NCBI RefSeq assembly: GCF_013409045.1
Contig: NZ_JACCBT010000001.1
Location: 8,100,669-8,164,668, forward strand
Direction: 5' to 3'
Source: Actinomadura citrea
GTDB lineage: Bacteria > Actinomycetota > Actinomycetes > Streptosporangiales > Streptosporangiaceae
Length of the DNA: 64,000 bases
The translations under genes and the position numbers were made by a program. The notes beneath the pieces were generated by a model that was not told the DNA's origin, searched no databases, and saw nothing but the letters and a program-made list of their open reading frames with translations. Positions 43,441-52,046 of this stretch are shown here, in pieces (positions within the stretch are counted from its first letter, which is position 1; each line of letters opens with the position of its first letter).

Positions 43441-43914
43441 GTGAGCGACCAGCCGGACCGTCCGGCCCAGCCCGAAGACCGCCCGGACGGGCGGCCGGCG
43501 GGAGAGCCGCCCGCGGAGCCGCGCCAGGGCGGGCGGGGCACCGGCTGGCGGGCCCTGTGGCTCGGCGGCATCGCCCTGCTGACCGCGTTCTTCTTCTATC
43601 CGCTCGGCCTGGTGCTCGGCGTCGCCGCGCTCGTCGTCGGCATCAGGGCCCGCCGGGGCGCGCGCCGCACGCACGACGCCGCCCCCGGCGCCGTCCCCGG
43701 CATCGTGCTCGGGTCGATCGGGCTGGTGTTCTCGCTGCTGTCGGTCTCCCTGACGGCGTTCCTCTGGACGGAGCTGAGCGGCTACCAGAGCTGCGTCAGC
43801 GCGTCCAACACCACCGCCGACAAGCAGGCGTGCCGCGCGGAGTTCTACCCGAAGATCGAGAAGAAGCTCGACCTGCCCGCCGGCAGCATGGACAAGTACG
43901 GCGACCTGCTCTGA
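43441..43914 (+). CDS. Small membrane protein, DUF4190-like
   Basis: A 157-residue protein from GTG 43441, six bases after GGAGGAG; the ATG at 43414 lacks a site. A Pro/Glu/Arg-rich cytosolic N-terminus of about 40 residues is followed by two hydrophobic hairpin helices (IALLTAFFFYPLGLVLGVAA and VPGIVLGSIGLVFSLLSVSL) and an extracellular part with two cysteines (YQSCVSASNTTADKQAC) that may pair. The membrane hairpin resembles DUF4190. The function is unknown. It is convergent with perM. Confidence 0.75.
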   Translation: MSDQPDRPAQPEDRPDGRPAGEPPAEPRQGGRGTGWRALWLGGIALLTAFFFYPLGLVLGVAALVVGIRARRGARRTHDAAPGAVPGIVLGSIGLVFSLLSVSLTAFLWTELSGYQSCVSASNTTADKQACRAEFYPKIEKKLDLPAGSMDKYGDLL

Positions 43915-43939
43915 CCGGCCGTCCCCCGGAGCCGCCCGG

Positions 43940-45874
43940 CTAGGCGTCCTGGTCGGGGTCGTCGCGGAGGACGTAGATGGCGCCGCCCCGGTTCTCGGTG
44001 CGGCCCGAGTCCTCGCGGGGCGGGGGGACGGGACGCCGCTCATCCGCTGGCTTCCGCCCGCCGGGCTCGTGCGGTCCGCCGGGCTCCTCGGGCTCCAGGT
44101 GCCCCTCGACGACGATCGTGCCGTCGCCCGGCGGCTGGGGTTCGTCCTTGACGGGGCCGGGGGCCGGTTCCGTCCGGCGGCGGGGCCGCCGGGGCGCGAG
44201 GACGGGCTCGGCCTCCTCGAACTCCAGCGGGTCCGGAGCGTGCGGGGCCTTCGGCGCCGGTTTGGGCGGGCCTTCCAGGCGCAGGTCGTCATCCCCGGGG
44301 ACGGGCGCGGACAGCGGCACGGCCGGCTCCGGAACCGCCCGCACCGGCTTCTTCGGCTTGGCGGGCTTCTTCGCCGCCCCCTTCGTGGAGGGCGCCTTCT
44401 CGGCAGGGGCCTTCTCGGCCGCCCGCTTCTCGGCCGCCCGCTTCTCGGCCGCCCGCTTCTCGGCCGCCCGCTTCTCGGCCGCCCGCTTCTTGGAGCCCGG
44501 CTTCCTGGACGGGGCGCTCGCCGGACGCCGCAGCACCATCCAGTTCGCCACCCACGCCGCGATCGCCGCGGAGATCCCCACCTCAAGGGCGGCCAGCAGC
44601 CCCACCTGCCACGCGGACGGGCCCACGGTCGCCATCCGTCCGCCGCCCAGCGGGCCCCCGGCCAGCGCGCTCAGCAGCGCCGCGACGGCCCCGGTCAGGG
44701 CGCCGGACACGAAGCCCCACAGCGGCGCCCCCTCCGACACCGGGCTCGGCAATGACCGGATCGTCAGGACGCCGCCCACCGCACCCGCGACGAACGGCGC
44801 CGCCAGCGCCAGCAGTGAGATCGCGGGCGCCGGGCCCGGCTGGGGAAGGGCGGCGAGCGGCGGGAACGCGGGCACGGCGTCCAGGAACACCCCGGTCGGG
44901 GAGACGCTCGTCCCGGCGCCGACGGAGAAACCGGGCCCGACCGCGTACGCCATGCCCCAGATCGCCGCGTTCGGCAGGAACGCCAGCTCGACCAGCAGCA
45001 GGAGGACGCCGCCGACGGCTCCGGGGGCGAGCATGTCGTAGAGGTCGCCGGCGTCCGACAGGTGGGTGGCGAGGGACCCGCCGACGAGCAGCGCCCCCGA
45101 CGCGAGCAGCACGCTCAGCGACCCCGCCACGCCGATCACCAGGGAGCGCGGCCGTTCGGGCAGCAGCCGCAGCAGGGCGCCCAGCCCGGACCGGACCCGC
45201 CGCCCCCGCGCCTCCGCCGCCACCACCGCCCGCGCCGCGCCGAGCCCGCCCGCGACGGCGGCGACGAGGAAGCACCCGACGAGCGCCTGCCACGCCGACG
45301 GCCGCACCTCCGCGGACGCCGCCGCGAGCGCGAGCAGCCCGGCCAGCGCCGCGTACGGGGCGGCCAGCGCGACGGCCACGTGCAGGACCGCGGTGCGCTG
45401 CCGGTGCGGCAGCCCGGCCACCCGGATCATCCAGCCGCCGCCCCGGTACAGCAGGACACCGGGCAGGACGAGCACGCCGAGCGGAAGGAGCCCGAACCGC
45501 CCCTGCCCGTAGGAGAAGCCCGCGTGGTGCGAGACCAGCCAGAAGTTCACGGCCGTCCGGAACACGCCGGCCAGGCCGTGGCCGAGCGCGGTCTTCGGCG
45601 CGGCGATCCAGCCGATCAGCGTGATCGTGGTGAGCACGGCGAGTCCGATGCCGATGCACCACAGCGCCGCGACGAGCCCCGTCACGTACAGCGGCCTGGC
45701 GGGCGCGGACGGCGGGCGCCCGCGCCCGGAGTCCGCGCCCGGCGGCGCGGCGGCCCGGCCCGCTTCGCCCGGAGGCGGCGCGGCCTTCGGGGCGCCCTTC
45801 GACGGTGCACCCTTCGACGGTGCGGCCTTGGACGGCTCCCGCTTCGCACGCTGCCCGGGGGTCTTGTCGCTCAC
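43940..45874 (-). CDS. PerM-like polytopic membrane protein (DUF6350)
   Basis: A 644-residue protein from GTG 45874. A disordered N-terminus with APSKGAPSKGAPK repeats is followed by about ten membrane helices (residues ~60-445) containing NFWLVSHHAGFSYGQGRFGL and PNAAIWGMAYAVGPGFSVGAG, typical of DUF6350. The last ~200 residues are hydrophilic, with five KRAAE repeats encoded by a perfect 15-bp DNA repeat. Mycobacterial PerM (Rv0955), which helps cell division, lies in the same purN/sucD neighbourhood. That supports the assignment by position and topology. Confidence 0.83.
   Translation of the reverse strand: MSDKTPGQRAKREPSKAAPSKGAPSKGAPKAAPPPGEAGRAAAPPGADSGRGRPPSAPARPLYVTGLVAALWCIGIGLAVLTTITLIGWIAAPKTALGHGLAGVFRTAVNFWLVSHHAGFSYGQGRFGLLPLGVLVLPGVLLYRGGGWMIRVAGLPHRQRTAVLHVAVALAAPYAALAGLLALAAASAEVRPSAWQALVGCFLVAAVAGGLGAARAVVAAEARGRRVRSGLGALLRLLPERPRSLVIGVAGSLSVLLASGALLVGGSLATHLSDAGDLYDMLAPGAVGGVLLLLVELAFLPNAAIWGMAYAVGPGFSVGAGTSVSPTGVFLDAVPAFPPLAALPQPGPAPAISLLALAAPFVAGAVGGVLTIRSLPSPVSEGAPLWGFVSGALTGAVAALLSALAGGPLGGGRMATVGPSAWQVGLLAALEVGISAAIAAWVANWMVLRRPASAPSRKPGSKKRAAEKRAAEKRAAEKRAAEKRAAEKAPAEKAPSTKGAAKKPAKPKKPVRAVPEPAVPLSAPVPGDDDLRLEGPPKPAPKAPHAPDPLEFEEAEPVLAPRRPRRRTEPAPGPVKDEPQPPGDGTIVVEGHLEPEEPGGPHEPGGRKPADERRPVPPPREDSGRTENRGGAIYVLRDDPDQDA
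44411..44485. repeat. Perfect 15-bp tandem repeat, five copies, in the perM-like gene
   Basis: CTTCTCGGCCGCCCG is repeated five times without mismatch from 44411 to 44485, with degenerate units on both sides. It encodes KRAAE repeats. Perfect identity at all codon positions shows recent expansion. Confidence 0.92.
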
Positions 45875-45995
45875 CGGTCCATGCTGGCACCGCGCCCGCC
45901 CCCGCACGGCCCGCCCGCCCGGCGTGTCGCCTTTGTGATCACTCCCCGCGGCTTCGCGGTCGCGCCCGCCGACGGCACGCCGCGCGGCCGGGACG

Positions 45996-46036
45996 CGAAA
46001 GACGCCCGGGCCGCAGGGCGGCTCGGGCGTCTTTCG
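45996..46036 (-). terminator. Terminator of the sucCD operon
   Basis: A perfect 13-bp stem (CGAAAGACGCCCG 45996-46008 with 46024-46036) and a 15-nt GC-rich loop begin 15 bp past the sucD stop. Confidence 0.8.
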
Positions 46037-46051
46037 GGTGGTCCGGGGGGA

Positions 46052-46945
46052 TCAGCTCTTCTGCATGATCTCCCGCATGAGGACGGCGGTCTCGCTCGGG
46101 GTCTTGCCGACCCGGACGCCGACCTTCTCCAGGGCCTCCTTCTTCGCCTGCGCGGTGCCGGCGGAGCCGGACACGATGGCGCCGGCGTGGCCCATGGTCT
46201 TGCCCTCGGGGGCGGTGAACCCGGCGACGTAGCCGACGACCGGCTTGGTCACGTGCTGCTCGATGTAGGCGGCGGCGCGCTCCTCGGCGTCGCCCCCGAT
46301 CTCACCGATCATCACGATGGCGTCGGTCTCCGGGTCGTCCTGGAACGCCTGGAGCGCGTCGATGTGGGTCGTCCCGATGACGGGGTCGCCGCCGATGCCG
46401 ACGCAGGTGGAGAAGCCGATGTCGCGCAGCTCGTACATCATCTGGTAGGTCAGCGTGCCCGACTTGGACACCAGGCCGATGCGGCCGGGGGTCGTGATGT
46501 CGGCCGGGATGATGCCGGCGTTGGACTTGCCGGGGGACGCGATGCCGGGGCAGTTCGGCCCGATGATGCGGGTCTTGTTCCCCTTCGACTCCGCGTACGC
46601 CCAGAAGTAGGCGGTGTCGTGCACCGGGATGCCCTCGGTGATGACGACGCAGAGCGGGATCTCGGCGTCGATCGCCTCGACCACGGCGTCCTTGGTGAAC
46701 TTCGGCGGCACGAACACGACGGAGACGTCCGCGCCGGTCTCCCGCATGGCCTCGGCCACGGTGCCGAACACCGGGAGGGTCGTGCCGTCGAAGTCGACCG
46801 ACTGCCCGGCCTTGCGGGCGTTCACGCCGCCGACGACCTGGGCGCCGGAGGCGAGCATCCGGCGGCCGTGCTTGGTGCCCTCGGAGCCCGTGATGCCCTG
46901 GACGATGATCTTGCTGTTCTCGGTGAGCCAGATGGCCATTGTCAT
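46052..46945 (-). CDS. sucD: Succinate--CoA ligase alpha subunit
   Basis: A 297-residue subunit that binds CoA and carries the phosphohistidine. It begins MTMAIWLTENSKIIVQGITG, with the CoA-binding SGAQVVGGVNARKAG, IGPNCPGIASPGK, the nucleotide signature region IGGDPVIGTTHID, and the phosphorylated His in GKTMGHAGAIVSGSAG. ATG 46945 overlaps the sucC stop as ATGA; ATG 46939 is the usual family start and is also possible. It is coupled to sucC. Confidence 0.97.
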   Translation of the reverse strand: MTMAIWLTENSKIIVQGITGSEGTKHGRRMLASGAQVVGGVNARKAGQSVDFDGTTLPVFGTVAEAMRETGADVSVVFVPPKFTKDAVVEAIDAEIPLCVVITEGIPVHDTAYFWAYAESKGNKTRIIGPNCPGIASPGKSNAGIIPADITTPGRIGLVSKSGTLTYQMMYELRDIGFSTCVGIGGDPVIGTTHIDALQAFQDDPETDAIVMIGEIGGDAEERAAAYIEQHVTKPVVGYVAGFTAPEGKTMGHAGAIVSGSAGTAQAKKEALEKVGVRVGKTPSETAVLMREIMQKS

Positions 46946-48123
46946 GCACCTGCCGCTGCGAGTTCGGCGGCGCGCCTGGCCGCGTCGTCCATGGTGTCGA
47001 CCTGCTGGACGCCGGGCAGCGCCGCATCGTTGAGGATCTTTCGCCCGAGCTCGGCGTTGTTGCCGTCCAGCCGGACGACGAGCGGGCGGTTGACGGTCTC
47101 GCCGCGGTCGGCCAGCAGCTTGTAGGCCGACACGATGCCGTTGGCGACGGCGTCGCAGGCGGTGATGCCGCCGAAGACGTTCACGAAGACGGACCTGACG
47201 TCGGCGTCGGACAGGACGATCTCCAGCCCGTTCGCCATCACCTCGGCGGACGCGCCGCCGCCGATGTCGAGGAAGTTCGCGGGCTTCTGGCCGTTGAACT
47301 GCTCGCCCGCGTAGGCGACCACGTCGAGGGTGGACATGACGAGCCCGGCGCCGTTGCCGATGATGCCGACGCTGCCGTCCAGCTTGACGTAGTTGAGGTC
47401 CTTGGCCTTCGCCGCCGCCTCCAGGGGGTCGGCCGCGGCCTTGTCCTCCAGCCTCTCGTGGTCGTCCTGGCGGAACGAGGCGTTGTCGTCCAGGGAGACC
47501 TTGCCGTCGAGGGCCTTCACCTGGCCGTCGGCGGTGAGGATCATCGGGTTCACCTCGACGAGGGAGGCGTCCTCGTCGAGGAAGACGGCCCACAGCCGCT
47601 CGATCAGCTCGGCGGCGCCGTCGAGGGCCTCCTGCGGGAGGCGGCCCTTCTCGGCGATCTCGCGGGCCCGGGCGCGATCGACGCCCTCCAGCGGCGAGAC
47701 CGGCACCATCGCCAGCCGGTCGTGCGGCACCTCCTCGATCTCCACGCCGCCCTCGACGGAGCAGATGGACAGGAAGGTCCGGTTGGCGCGGTCGAGCAGG
47801 AAGGAGAAGTAGTACTCCTGCGCGATCGCGCTGCCCTCCTCGACCAGGACCTTGTGGACCGTGTGGCCCTTGATGTCCATGCCGAGGATCTGGCCGGCGA
47901 GCTGCTCGGCCTCGTCGGCGGAGTCGGCCAGCTTCACGCCGCCGGCCTTGCCGCGGCCGCCGGTCTTCACCTGGGCCTTGACGACGACCTTCGAGCTCCC
48001 CGCGGCGAACAGCTCCGCCGCGATGGCCCGGGCTTCCTGGGGAGTATGGGCGACCTTGCCGGTGGGCACCGGTACCCCGTACTCGGCGAAGAGTTCCTTC
48101 GCCTGATGTTCGAACAGGTCCAC
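46942..48123 (-). CDS. sucC: Succinate--CoA ligase beta subunit (ADP-forming type)
   Basis: A 393-residue ATP-grasp subunit. It begins MDLFEHQAKELFAEYGVPVP. The nucleotide site has VVVKAQVKTGGRGKAGGVKLA. The metal-binding segment LVEVNPMILTADGQVKALD and the succinate-side GNGAGLVMSTLDV, FLDIGGGAS and VFVNVFGGITACDAVA follow. The GTG start has AAGGA upstream. It forms succinyl-CoA ligase with SucD, making ATP or GTP in the TCA cycle. Confidence 0.97.
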   Translation of the reverse strand: MDLFEHQAKELFAEYGVPVPTGKVAHTPQEARAIAAELFAAGSSKVVVKAQVKTGGRGKAGGVKLADSADEAEQLAGQILGMDIKGHTVHKVLVEEGSAIAQEYYFSFLLDRANRTFLSICSVEGGVEIEEVPHDRLAMVPVSPLEGVDRARAREIAEKGRLPQEALDGAAELIERLWAVFLDEDASLVEVNPMILTADGQVKALDGKVSLDDNASFRQDDHERLEDKAAADPLEAAAKAKDLNYVKLDGSVGIIGNGAGLVMSTLDVVAYAGEQFNGQKPANFLDIGGGASAEVMANGLEIVLSDADVRSVFVNVFGGITACDAVANGIVSAYKLLADRGETVNRPLVVRLDGNNAELGRKILNDAALPGVQQVDTMDDAARRAAELAAAGA

Positions 48124-48423
48124 GAGGGCGTCCTTTTACGGATCGACAGCCGAATGTGCGACCACACGAGTGGGGGTTACACGGGTGTCCGTGCGGCCGG
48201 CACTCTGCGGTCCGCTCCGTCGAAGCAGCCTAGTCAACCCGTCTTGATGGTGACGCCGCCGGGTCCATATGTCACGCGGACTTCTCTTGAACGGGAGCGC
48301 GCGGGGCGGTAGGTGTGCTCATCCTCAAGGGAGGGCACGAGTGGCTCGTGAGGAGGATGAACCGATTGACATAGTTTGATGTACTAATTCGGCGAGACGG
48401 CCAGGCGGACAGGGGGCGAACGC
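48124..48423. other. 300-bp control region between divergent sucC and the GH15 gene
   Basis: Besides the sucC leader it holds a nested inverted repeat at 48319-48360: outer arms TCATCCTC/GAGGATGA, inner arms CACGAG/CTCGTG around TGG. Directly after it comes an unusually AT-rich stretch (48364-48390) beginning with a consensus-like -35 TTGACA at 48366. No clear -10 is found at 17 bp. No gene was seen in the gap. Confidence 0.5.
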
Positions 48424-49938
48424 ATGGCGATGGCGGAGAGACGGGACACGTCCGTCGCGGCACCCGTGCCCGCCGCGCCCGTCATATCCGTCCCGCCGCC
48501 CGCGGGCGGGCCCACCGCTCCGCGCAGGCGCGTCGCGGCGCGCGGGCGCTCGGGCGCCCGCAAGGTGCGGCGCACCGCGGGCCTGCTCATCGTGGCGGCG
48601 CTCGTCGCGACCGGCGGCGCCACCGTCCCCGAGCCGCCCGACCCCGGCTGGGCGAGCCCCGGGCTCGTCGGCGGCGGCGGATGGCCGTTCGCGGGCGTCC
48701 CGCTGGCCCCCGACCAGGCCGAGGGGGCCTCCTACCTGCCGGGCAGCTCGGTCGTCAGGCTCGCGGACGGGCAGGTCCGGTTCGTCCCGTCCGGCGGCGA
48801 GGCGCCGATCACCGTGGACGCCTCCGACCCGCGGGTGGGCCGGGCGGTCCGGTCCGACGGCGCATGGCTGGCGCAGGGCACCGTCCCGGGAGGCGGGACG
48901 AACGAGGCCTACCGCGACATGGCGACGCGCGCCCTGCTCGACCTCCGGCTCCTCACCCGCCCGAACGGCGCGTCCCTCGCGTCCTGGTACTCCAAGTGGC
49001 GGTACTGCTGGCCCCGCGACTCCGCGTTCGCCGTGGCCGCGTTCACCGTGACCGGCCATCCGGCCGAGGCGCGCCGCATCCTGTACTTCCTCGCCCGGGC
49101 GCAGCACGACAACGGCATGTGGGCCGCGCGGTACAACGCCGACGGGACGGCCGTCGCCGACGGCCGCGCCCCGCAGCTCGACTCGCTCGGCTGGGTGCTG
49201 TGGTCGACGTGGTTCTACCGCGTCCGGGCCGCGGACCAGGACGAACTGCCCACGCTGTGGCCGATGGTGCAGCGCGCCGCCGACCATCTGGCACGCTCCC
49301 TGGACGCCGAGGGGCTGCCGCCCGCCTCGTCCGACTACTGGGAACGCGACCACCGGCGCGAGCAGGACCCGCGGCGCCCGACGCTCGGCGTGGTCGGCCC
49401 CGCGCTGGCGGGGCTGCGCGCGGCGGCCGACCTCGCGCGGATGCGCGGCGAGGACGCGAAGGCGGCGGAGTGGCGGCACGCGGCGCAGCGGGTCTCGGAC
49501 GCGGTGGCCAGGCAGTTCGCCCCCTACGGCTACCCGCGCTCCCCCATCCCCGGCGGGCTGATGGACACCTCGGTGACGTTCCTCGCGCCGCCGTTCGCAC
49601 CGGCCGATCCGGGCGTGACCACCGCGATCGGGGACGCCGCGCGCAAGCAGGCGCTGCCGAACGGGGGCGTCCTGCCGGGCGAGCGCTGGTCGGGCGACCC
49701 CGACGTCGCCTGGACCCCGGAGACCGCGCTGTTCGGGCTGAACGCGGCCGCGTCGGGCCGCAAGGACGAGGCGCTGGAGCGGCTCGACTGGCTCTCCGCG
49801 CACCGCACGTCCCTGGGCGTCCTGCCGGAGAAGGTCGGCGTGACGGGCAGGCCCGCGGGCCCGGCGCCCCTGGGCTGGACGGCGTCGCTGGTCCTGCTGA
49901 GCCTCTCCGCGCTGGACCGGCCGCTTCCCGTCCCGTGA
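48424..49938 (+). CDS. Glycoside hydrolase family 15-like (glucoamylase/trehalase-type), membrane-anchored or exported
   Basis: A 504-residue protein. Residues 1-60 form a basic cytosolic end and one hydrophobic helix (TAGLLIVAALVATGG), so it is exported or anchored. The (alpha/alpha)6 domain has the GH15 motifs: WYSKWRYCWPRDSAFAVAAF, a substrate-site segment; LDSLGWVLWSTWFY; the general-acid Glu region SSDYWERDHRR; and the base Glu in DVAWTPETALFGLNAAA. It should cleave alpha-glucosidic bonds from a non-reducing end; the sugar is not fixed by sequence. It is convergent with a TauE/SafE gene, with a 10-bp gap. Confidence 0.82.
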   Translation: MAMAERRDTSVAAPVPAAPVISVPPPAGGPTAPRRRVAARGRSGARKVRRTAGLLIVAALVATGGATVPEPPDPGWASPGLVGGGGWPFAGVPLAPDQAEGASYLPGSSVVRLADGQVRFVPSGGEAPITVDASDPRVGRAVRSDGAWLAQGTVPGGGTNEAYRDMATRALLDLRLLTRPNGASLASWYSKWRYCWPRDSAFAVAAFTVTGHPAEARRILYFLARAQHDNGMWAARYNADGTAVADGRAPQLDSLGWVLWSTWFYRVRAADQDELPTLWPMVQRAADHLARSLDAEGLPPASSDYWERDHRREQDPRRPTLGVVGPALAGLRAAADLARMRGEDAKAAEWRHAAQRVSDAVARQFAPYGYPRSPIPGGLMDTSVTFLAPPFAPADPGVTTAIGDAARKQALPNGGVLPGERWSGDPDVAWTPETALFGLNAAASGRKDEALERLDWLSAHRTSLGVLPEKVGVTGRPAGPAPLGWTASLVLLSLSALDRPLPVP

Positions 49939-49948
49939 CGGGGAGGAT

Positions 49949-50716
49949 CTAGCCGAACTGCTCGTAGCCGAGCTTCAGCACGAGGGCGGTGACGACACAG
50001 AGCAGGACGGCACGGACGAAACCGGCACCGCGGTTGATCGCCATGTGGGCGCCGAGCTGCGCGCCGACGCTGTTGCAGACCGCCATGGCCAATCCGATGG
50101 CCCACAGCACGTGCCCCTGCGCCGCGAACACGGCGAGCGCGCCCAGGTTGGTGCCCGCGTTGATGATCTTCGAGGTGGCGGAGGCGTTGACGAAGTCCAT
50201 GCCGAGCAGCATGGTGAACGCGATCACCAGGAACGTCCCGGTCCCCGGACCGAGGAGCCCGTCGTAGAAGGCGATCGCGACGCCCGGGACGAGGACGGCG
50301 GCGGCGACCCGGCGGCGCGTCCGCAGCACCGGCTGCGGGAGCCGGCCGAGATCCGGTTTGAGCACCACGATCGCGGCCACCGCCAGCAGGACGACCATGA
50401 TGACGGGTTTCAGCACGTCCGAGGAGATCGCCGCCGCGCAGAGGGCGCCGCCGGCGGCGCAGCACACCGCGAGCAGCCCCGCCGGGACGGCCACCCGGAC
50501 GTCCGGCTTGGCCTTGCGCGCGTAGGCGATGGCGGCCGACGTGGTGCCCGCGATCGAGCCCAGCTTGTTGGTGGCGAGCGCGGTCGCGACCGGCTGTCCC
50601 GGGTTGAGCAGCAGCAGCGCGGGCAGCTGGATCAGCCCGCCGCCCCCGACCACGGCATCGACCCAGCCCGCCGCGACGGCGGCGGCCAACAGCAAGGCGA
50701 TCTGCTCGGCGTGCAC
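49949..50716 (-). CDS. TauE/SafE-family membrane transporter
   Basis: A 255-residue TSUP permease with about eight helices. Both repeats carry family motifs: AGWVDAVVGGGGLIQLPALLL in the first half and FYDGLLGPGTGTFLVIAFT in the second, with LATNKLGSIAGT and ASATSKIINAGTNLGAL. The family exports or imports sulfite, sulfoacetate and other small anions; the ligand is unknown here. The GTG start follows GGGAG. Confidence 0.92.
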   Translation of the reverse strand: MHAEQIALLLAAAVAAGWVDAVVGGGGLIQLPALLLLNPGQPVATALATNKLGSIAGTTSAAIAYARKAKPDVRVAVPAGLLAVCCAAGGALCAAAISSDVLKPVIMVVLLAVAAIVVLKPDLGRLPQPVLRTRRRVAAAVLVPGVAIAFYDGLLGPGTGTFLVIAFTMLLGMDFVNASATSKIINAGTNLGALAVFAAQGHVLWAIGLAMAVCNSVGAQLGAHMAINRGAGFVRAVLLCVVTALVLKLGYEQFG

Positions 50717-50821
50717 GGGGCTCCCGGGAGGTAAGGAGTAAAAGACGGATCACCAATTACCCTAGCGGGCCGCCTCCACCGCCCCTCCGCCCGCCCACTC
50801 CCCGGGGAGGGGGTCGCTCTC

Positions 50822-51367
50822 TCAGCGGGCTTTCCATTCGTCGGCGAGCACCGCCCACACCTGGACGTCGCGGCGGTCGCCGTCGAGGACGAACGCCTGC
50901 CGCAGGACGCCCTCGCACGTCATCCCGAGCCGTTCCGCCACGGCGGCGCTCGCGGTGTTGCGCGGGTCGCACAGCCACTCCACCCGGTGCATCCCCCGCG
51001 TGCCGATCGCCCAGTCGATCATGATGCGGACGGCCTTGGTGATCAGCCCGCGCCCCCGGGCCTCGGCCGCGAGCCAGACGCCCGCCTCGCAGACGCCCTG
51101 CGCGGCGTCGAACGTCCGGAAGACCGTGCCGCCCTGGAGGACGCCGTCCACCCAGATGCCGTAGAGGCGGCCCTCGTCCCTGGCCTGCTTGTAGGCGTAG
51201 GCCTGGAGCAGCTCACGGGCCGTCTCCTCGTCCACCACGGTCCGGGCCCAGGGGATGTACCGGTCGATGTCCTTGCGGACCCGGTCGGCGTGCTCGGCGA
51301 ACTCGGCCGCCTGCCAGGGCTCGAACGGGCGCAGCTCAGCGCCCTCGGCGAGCGTGCGAGCGAACAT
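50822..51367 (-). CDS. GNAT N-acetyltransferase (RimL-like)
   Basis: A 181-residue acetyltransferase from ATG 51367, four bases after GGGGAGG. It has LRPFEPWQAAEFAEHADRV at the start, the acetyl-CoA loop CEAGVWLAAEARGRGLITKA and the C-terminal RVEWLCDPRNTASAAVAERLG of the RimL/RimJ group. It is divergent from a TetR gene that begins 51 bp away, with an inverted repeat between them, so it may be that regulator's target. The substrate is unknown. Confidence 0.9.
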   Translation of the reverse strand: MFARTLAEGAELRPFEPWQAAEFAEHADRVRKDIDRYIPWARTVVDEETARELLQAYAYKQARDEGRLYGIWVDGVLQGGTVFRTFDAAQGVCEAGVWLAAEARGRGLITKAVRIMIDWAIGTRGMHRVEWLCDPRNTASAAVAERLGMTCEGVLRQAFVLDGDRRDVQVWAVLADEWKAR

Positions 51368-51382
51368 GGGGCCTCCCCGGGG

Positions 51383-51410
51383 AGTACGTACCGAACGTTT
51401 GTTATGTACT
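51383..51410. promoter_or_regulatory. Candidate TetR operator between GNAT and TetR genes
   Basis: Inverted arms AGTACGTA (51383-51390) and TATGTACT (51403-51410) match at 7 of 8 bases and flank a CGAACGTTTG core. The region is AT-rich for this genome. Its place next to the TetR ATG suggests autoregulation. Confidence 0.5.
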
Positions 51411-51418
51411 CTACGGGA

Positions 51419-52039
51419 ATGCCTGCCCGAGGTGATCACGACGCCCGGCGCCGGGACGTGACCGAGGCCGTCTGGCGCGTCCTGGCCGGCCGCGGCTTCG
51501 GCGGCCTGACCCTGCGCGCGGTCGCGGCGGAGATGGACGCGTCCACCGGACTGCTCACCCACTACTTCCCGAACAAGCAGGCCCTCGTCGCGTACGCCCT
51601 GGACCTCGCCGACGAGCGCACCGCGAGCCGCGCGCTCCGCGAGGCCCCGCCCGGCCTGGCGTCCCTGCGCGCCGCGCTCCTGGACGTCCTGCCGCTGACC
51701 CCCGCCGCGTCGGCCATGAACCGCATCTGGGTGAGCTCGTGGGACGTCGCGCTCGCCGATCCCGGGCTCGGCGAGCGCCAGCGGCGCCGCTACGAGAACT
51801 GGCGCGCGCGCCTCCGCCCCCACGTCGCCACCGCCGTCGAGCGCGGCGAACTGCCCGCCGGGCCCGGCACGGACGACGCCGTCGCGGCCGCCGCCGCGTT
51901 CACGCACGGCCTGGTCGTGCACGCCCTGTTCGACCCGGACGCCTACCCGGCCGCCCGCCAGACCGCGATGCTGGACGCCTTCCTCGCCGCCCTGACCACG
52001 GGTCACCCCATGCCCACGGCGCCCGGCGCGGACGCATAA
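51419..52039 (+). CDS. TetR-family transcriptional regulator
   Basis: A 206-residue regulator. The N-terminal HTH runs RRRDVTEAVWRVLAGRGFGG and LRAVAAEMDASTGLLTHYFP, the typical TetR DNA-binding segment, followed by an all-helical ligand domain. BetI-like features (MPARGDHDARRRDVTEA and a C-terminal dimer helix with LDAFLAALTTG) are visible. ATG 51419 has weak ribosome spacing. It is divergent from the GNAT gene. The ligand is unknown. Confidence 0.9.
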   Translation: MPARGDHDARRRDVTEAVWRVLAGRGFGGLTLRAVAAEMDASTGLLTHYFPNKQALVAYALDLADERTASRALREAPPGLASLRAALLDVLPLTPAASAMNRIWVSSWDVALADPGLGERQRRRYENWRARLRPHVATAVERGELPAGPGTDDAVAAAAAFTHGLVVHALFDPDAYPAARQTAMLDAFLAALTTGHPMPTAPGADA

Positions 52040-52046
52040 TGTCCCG

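Noticed and set aside
46052..47593. Extended sucD frame of 513 codons
   Set aside because: Codons before 46945 lie in the out-of-frame part of sucC and show no resemblance to any protein; SucD begins at MTMAIWL or MAIWL.
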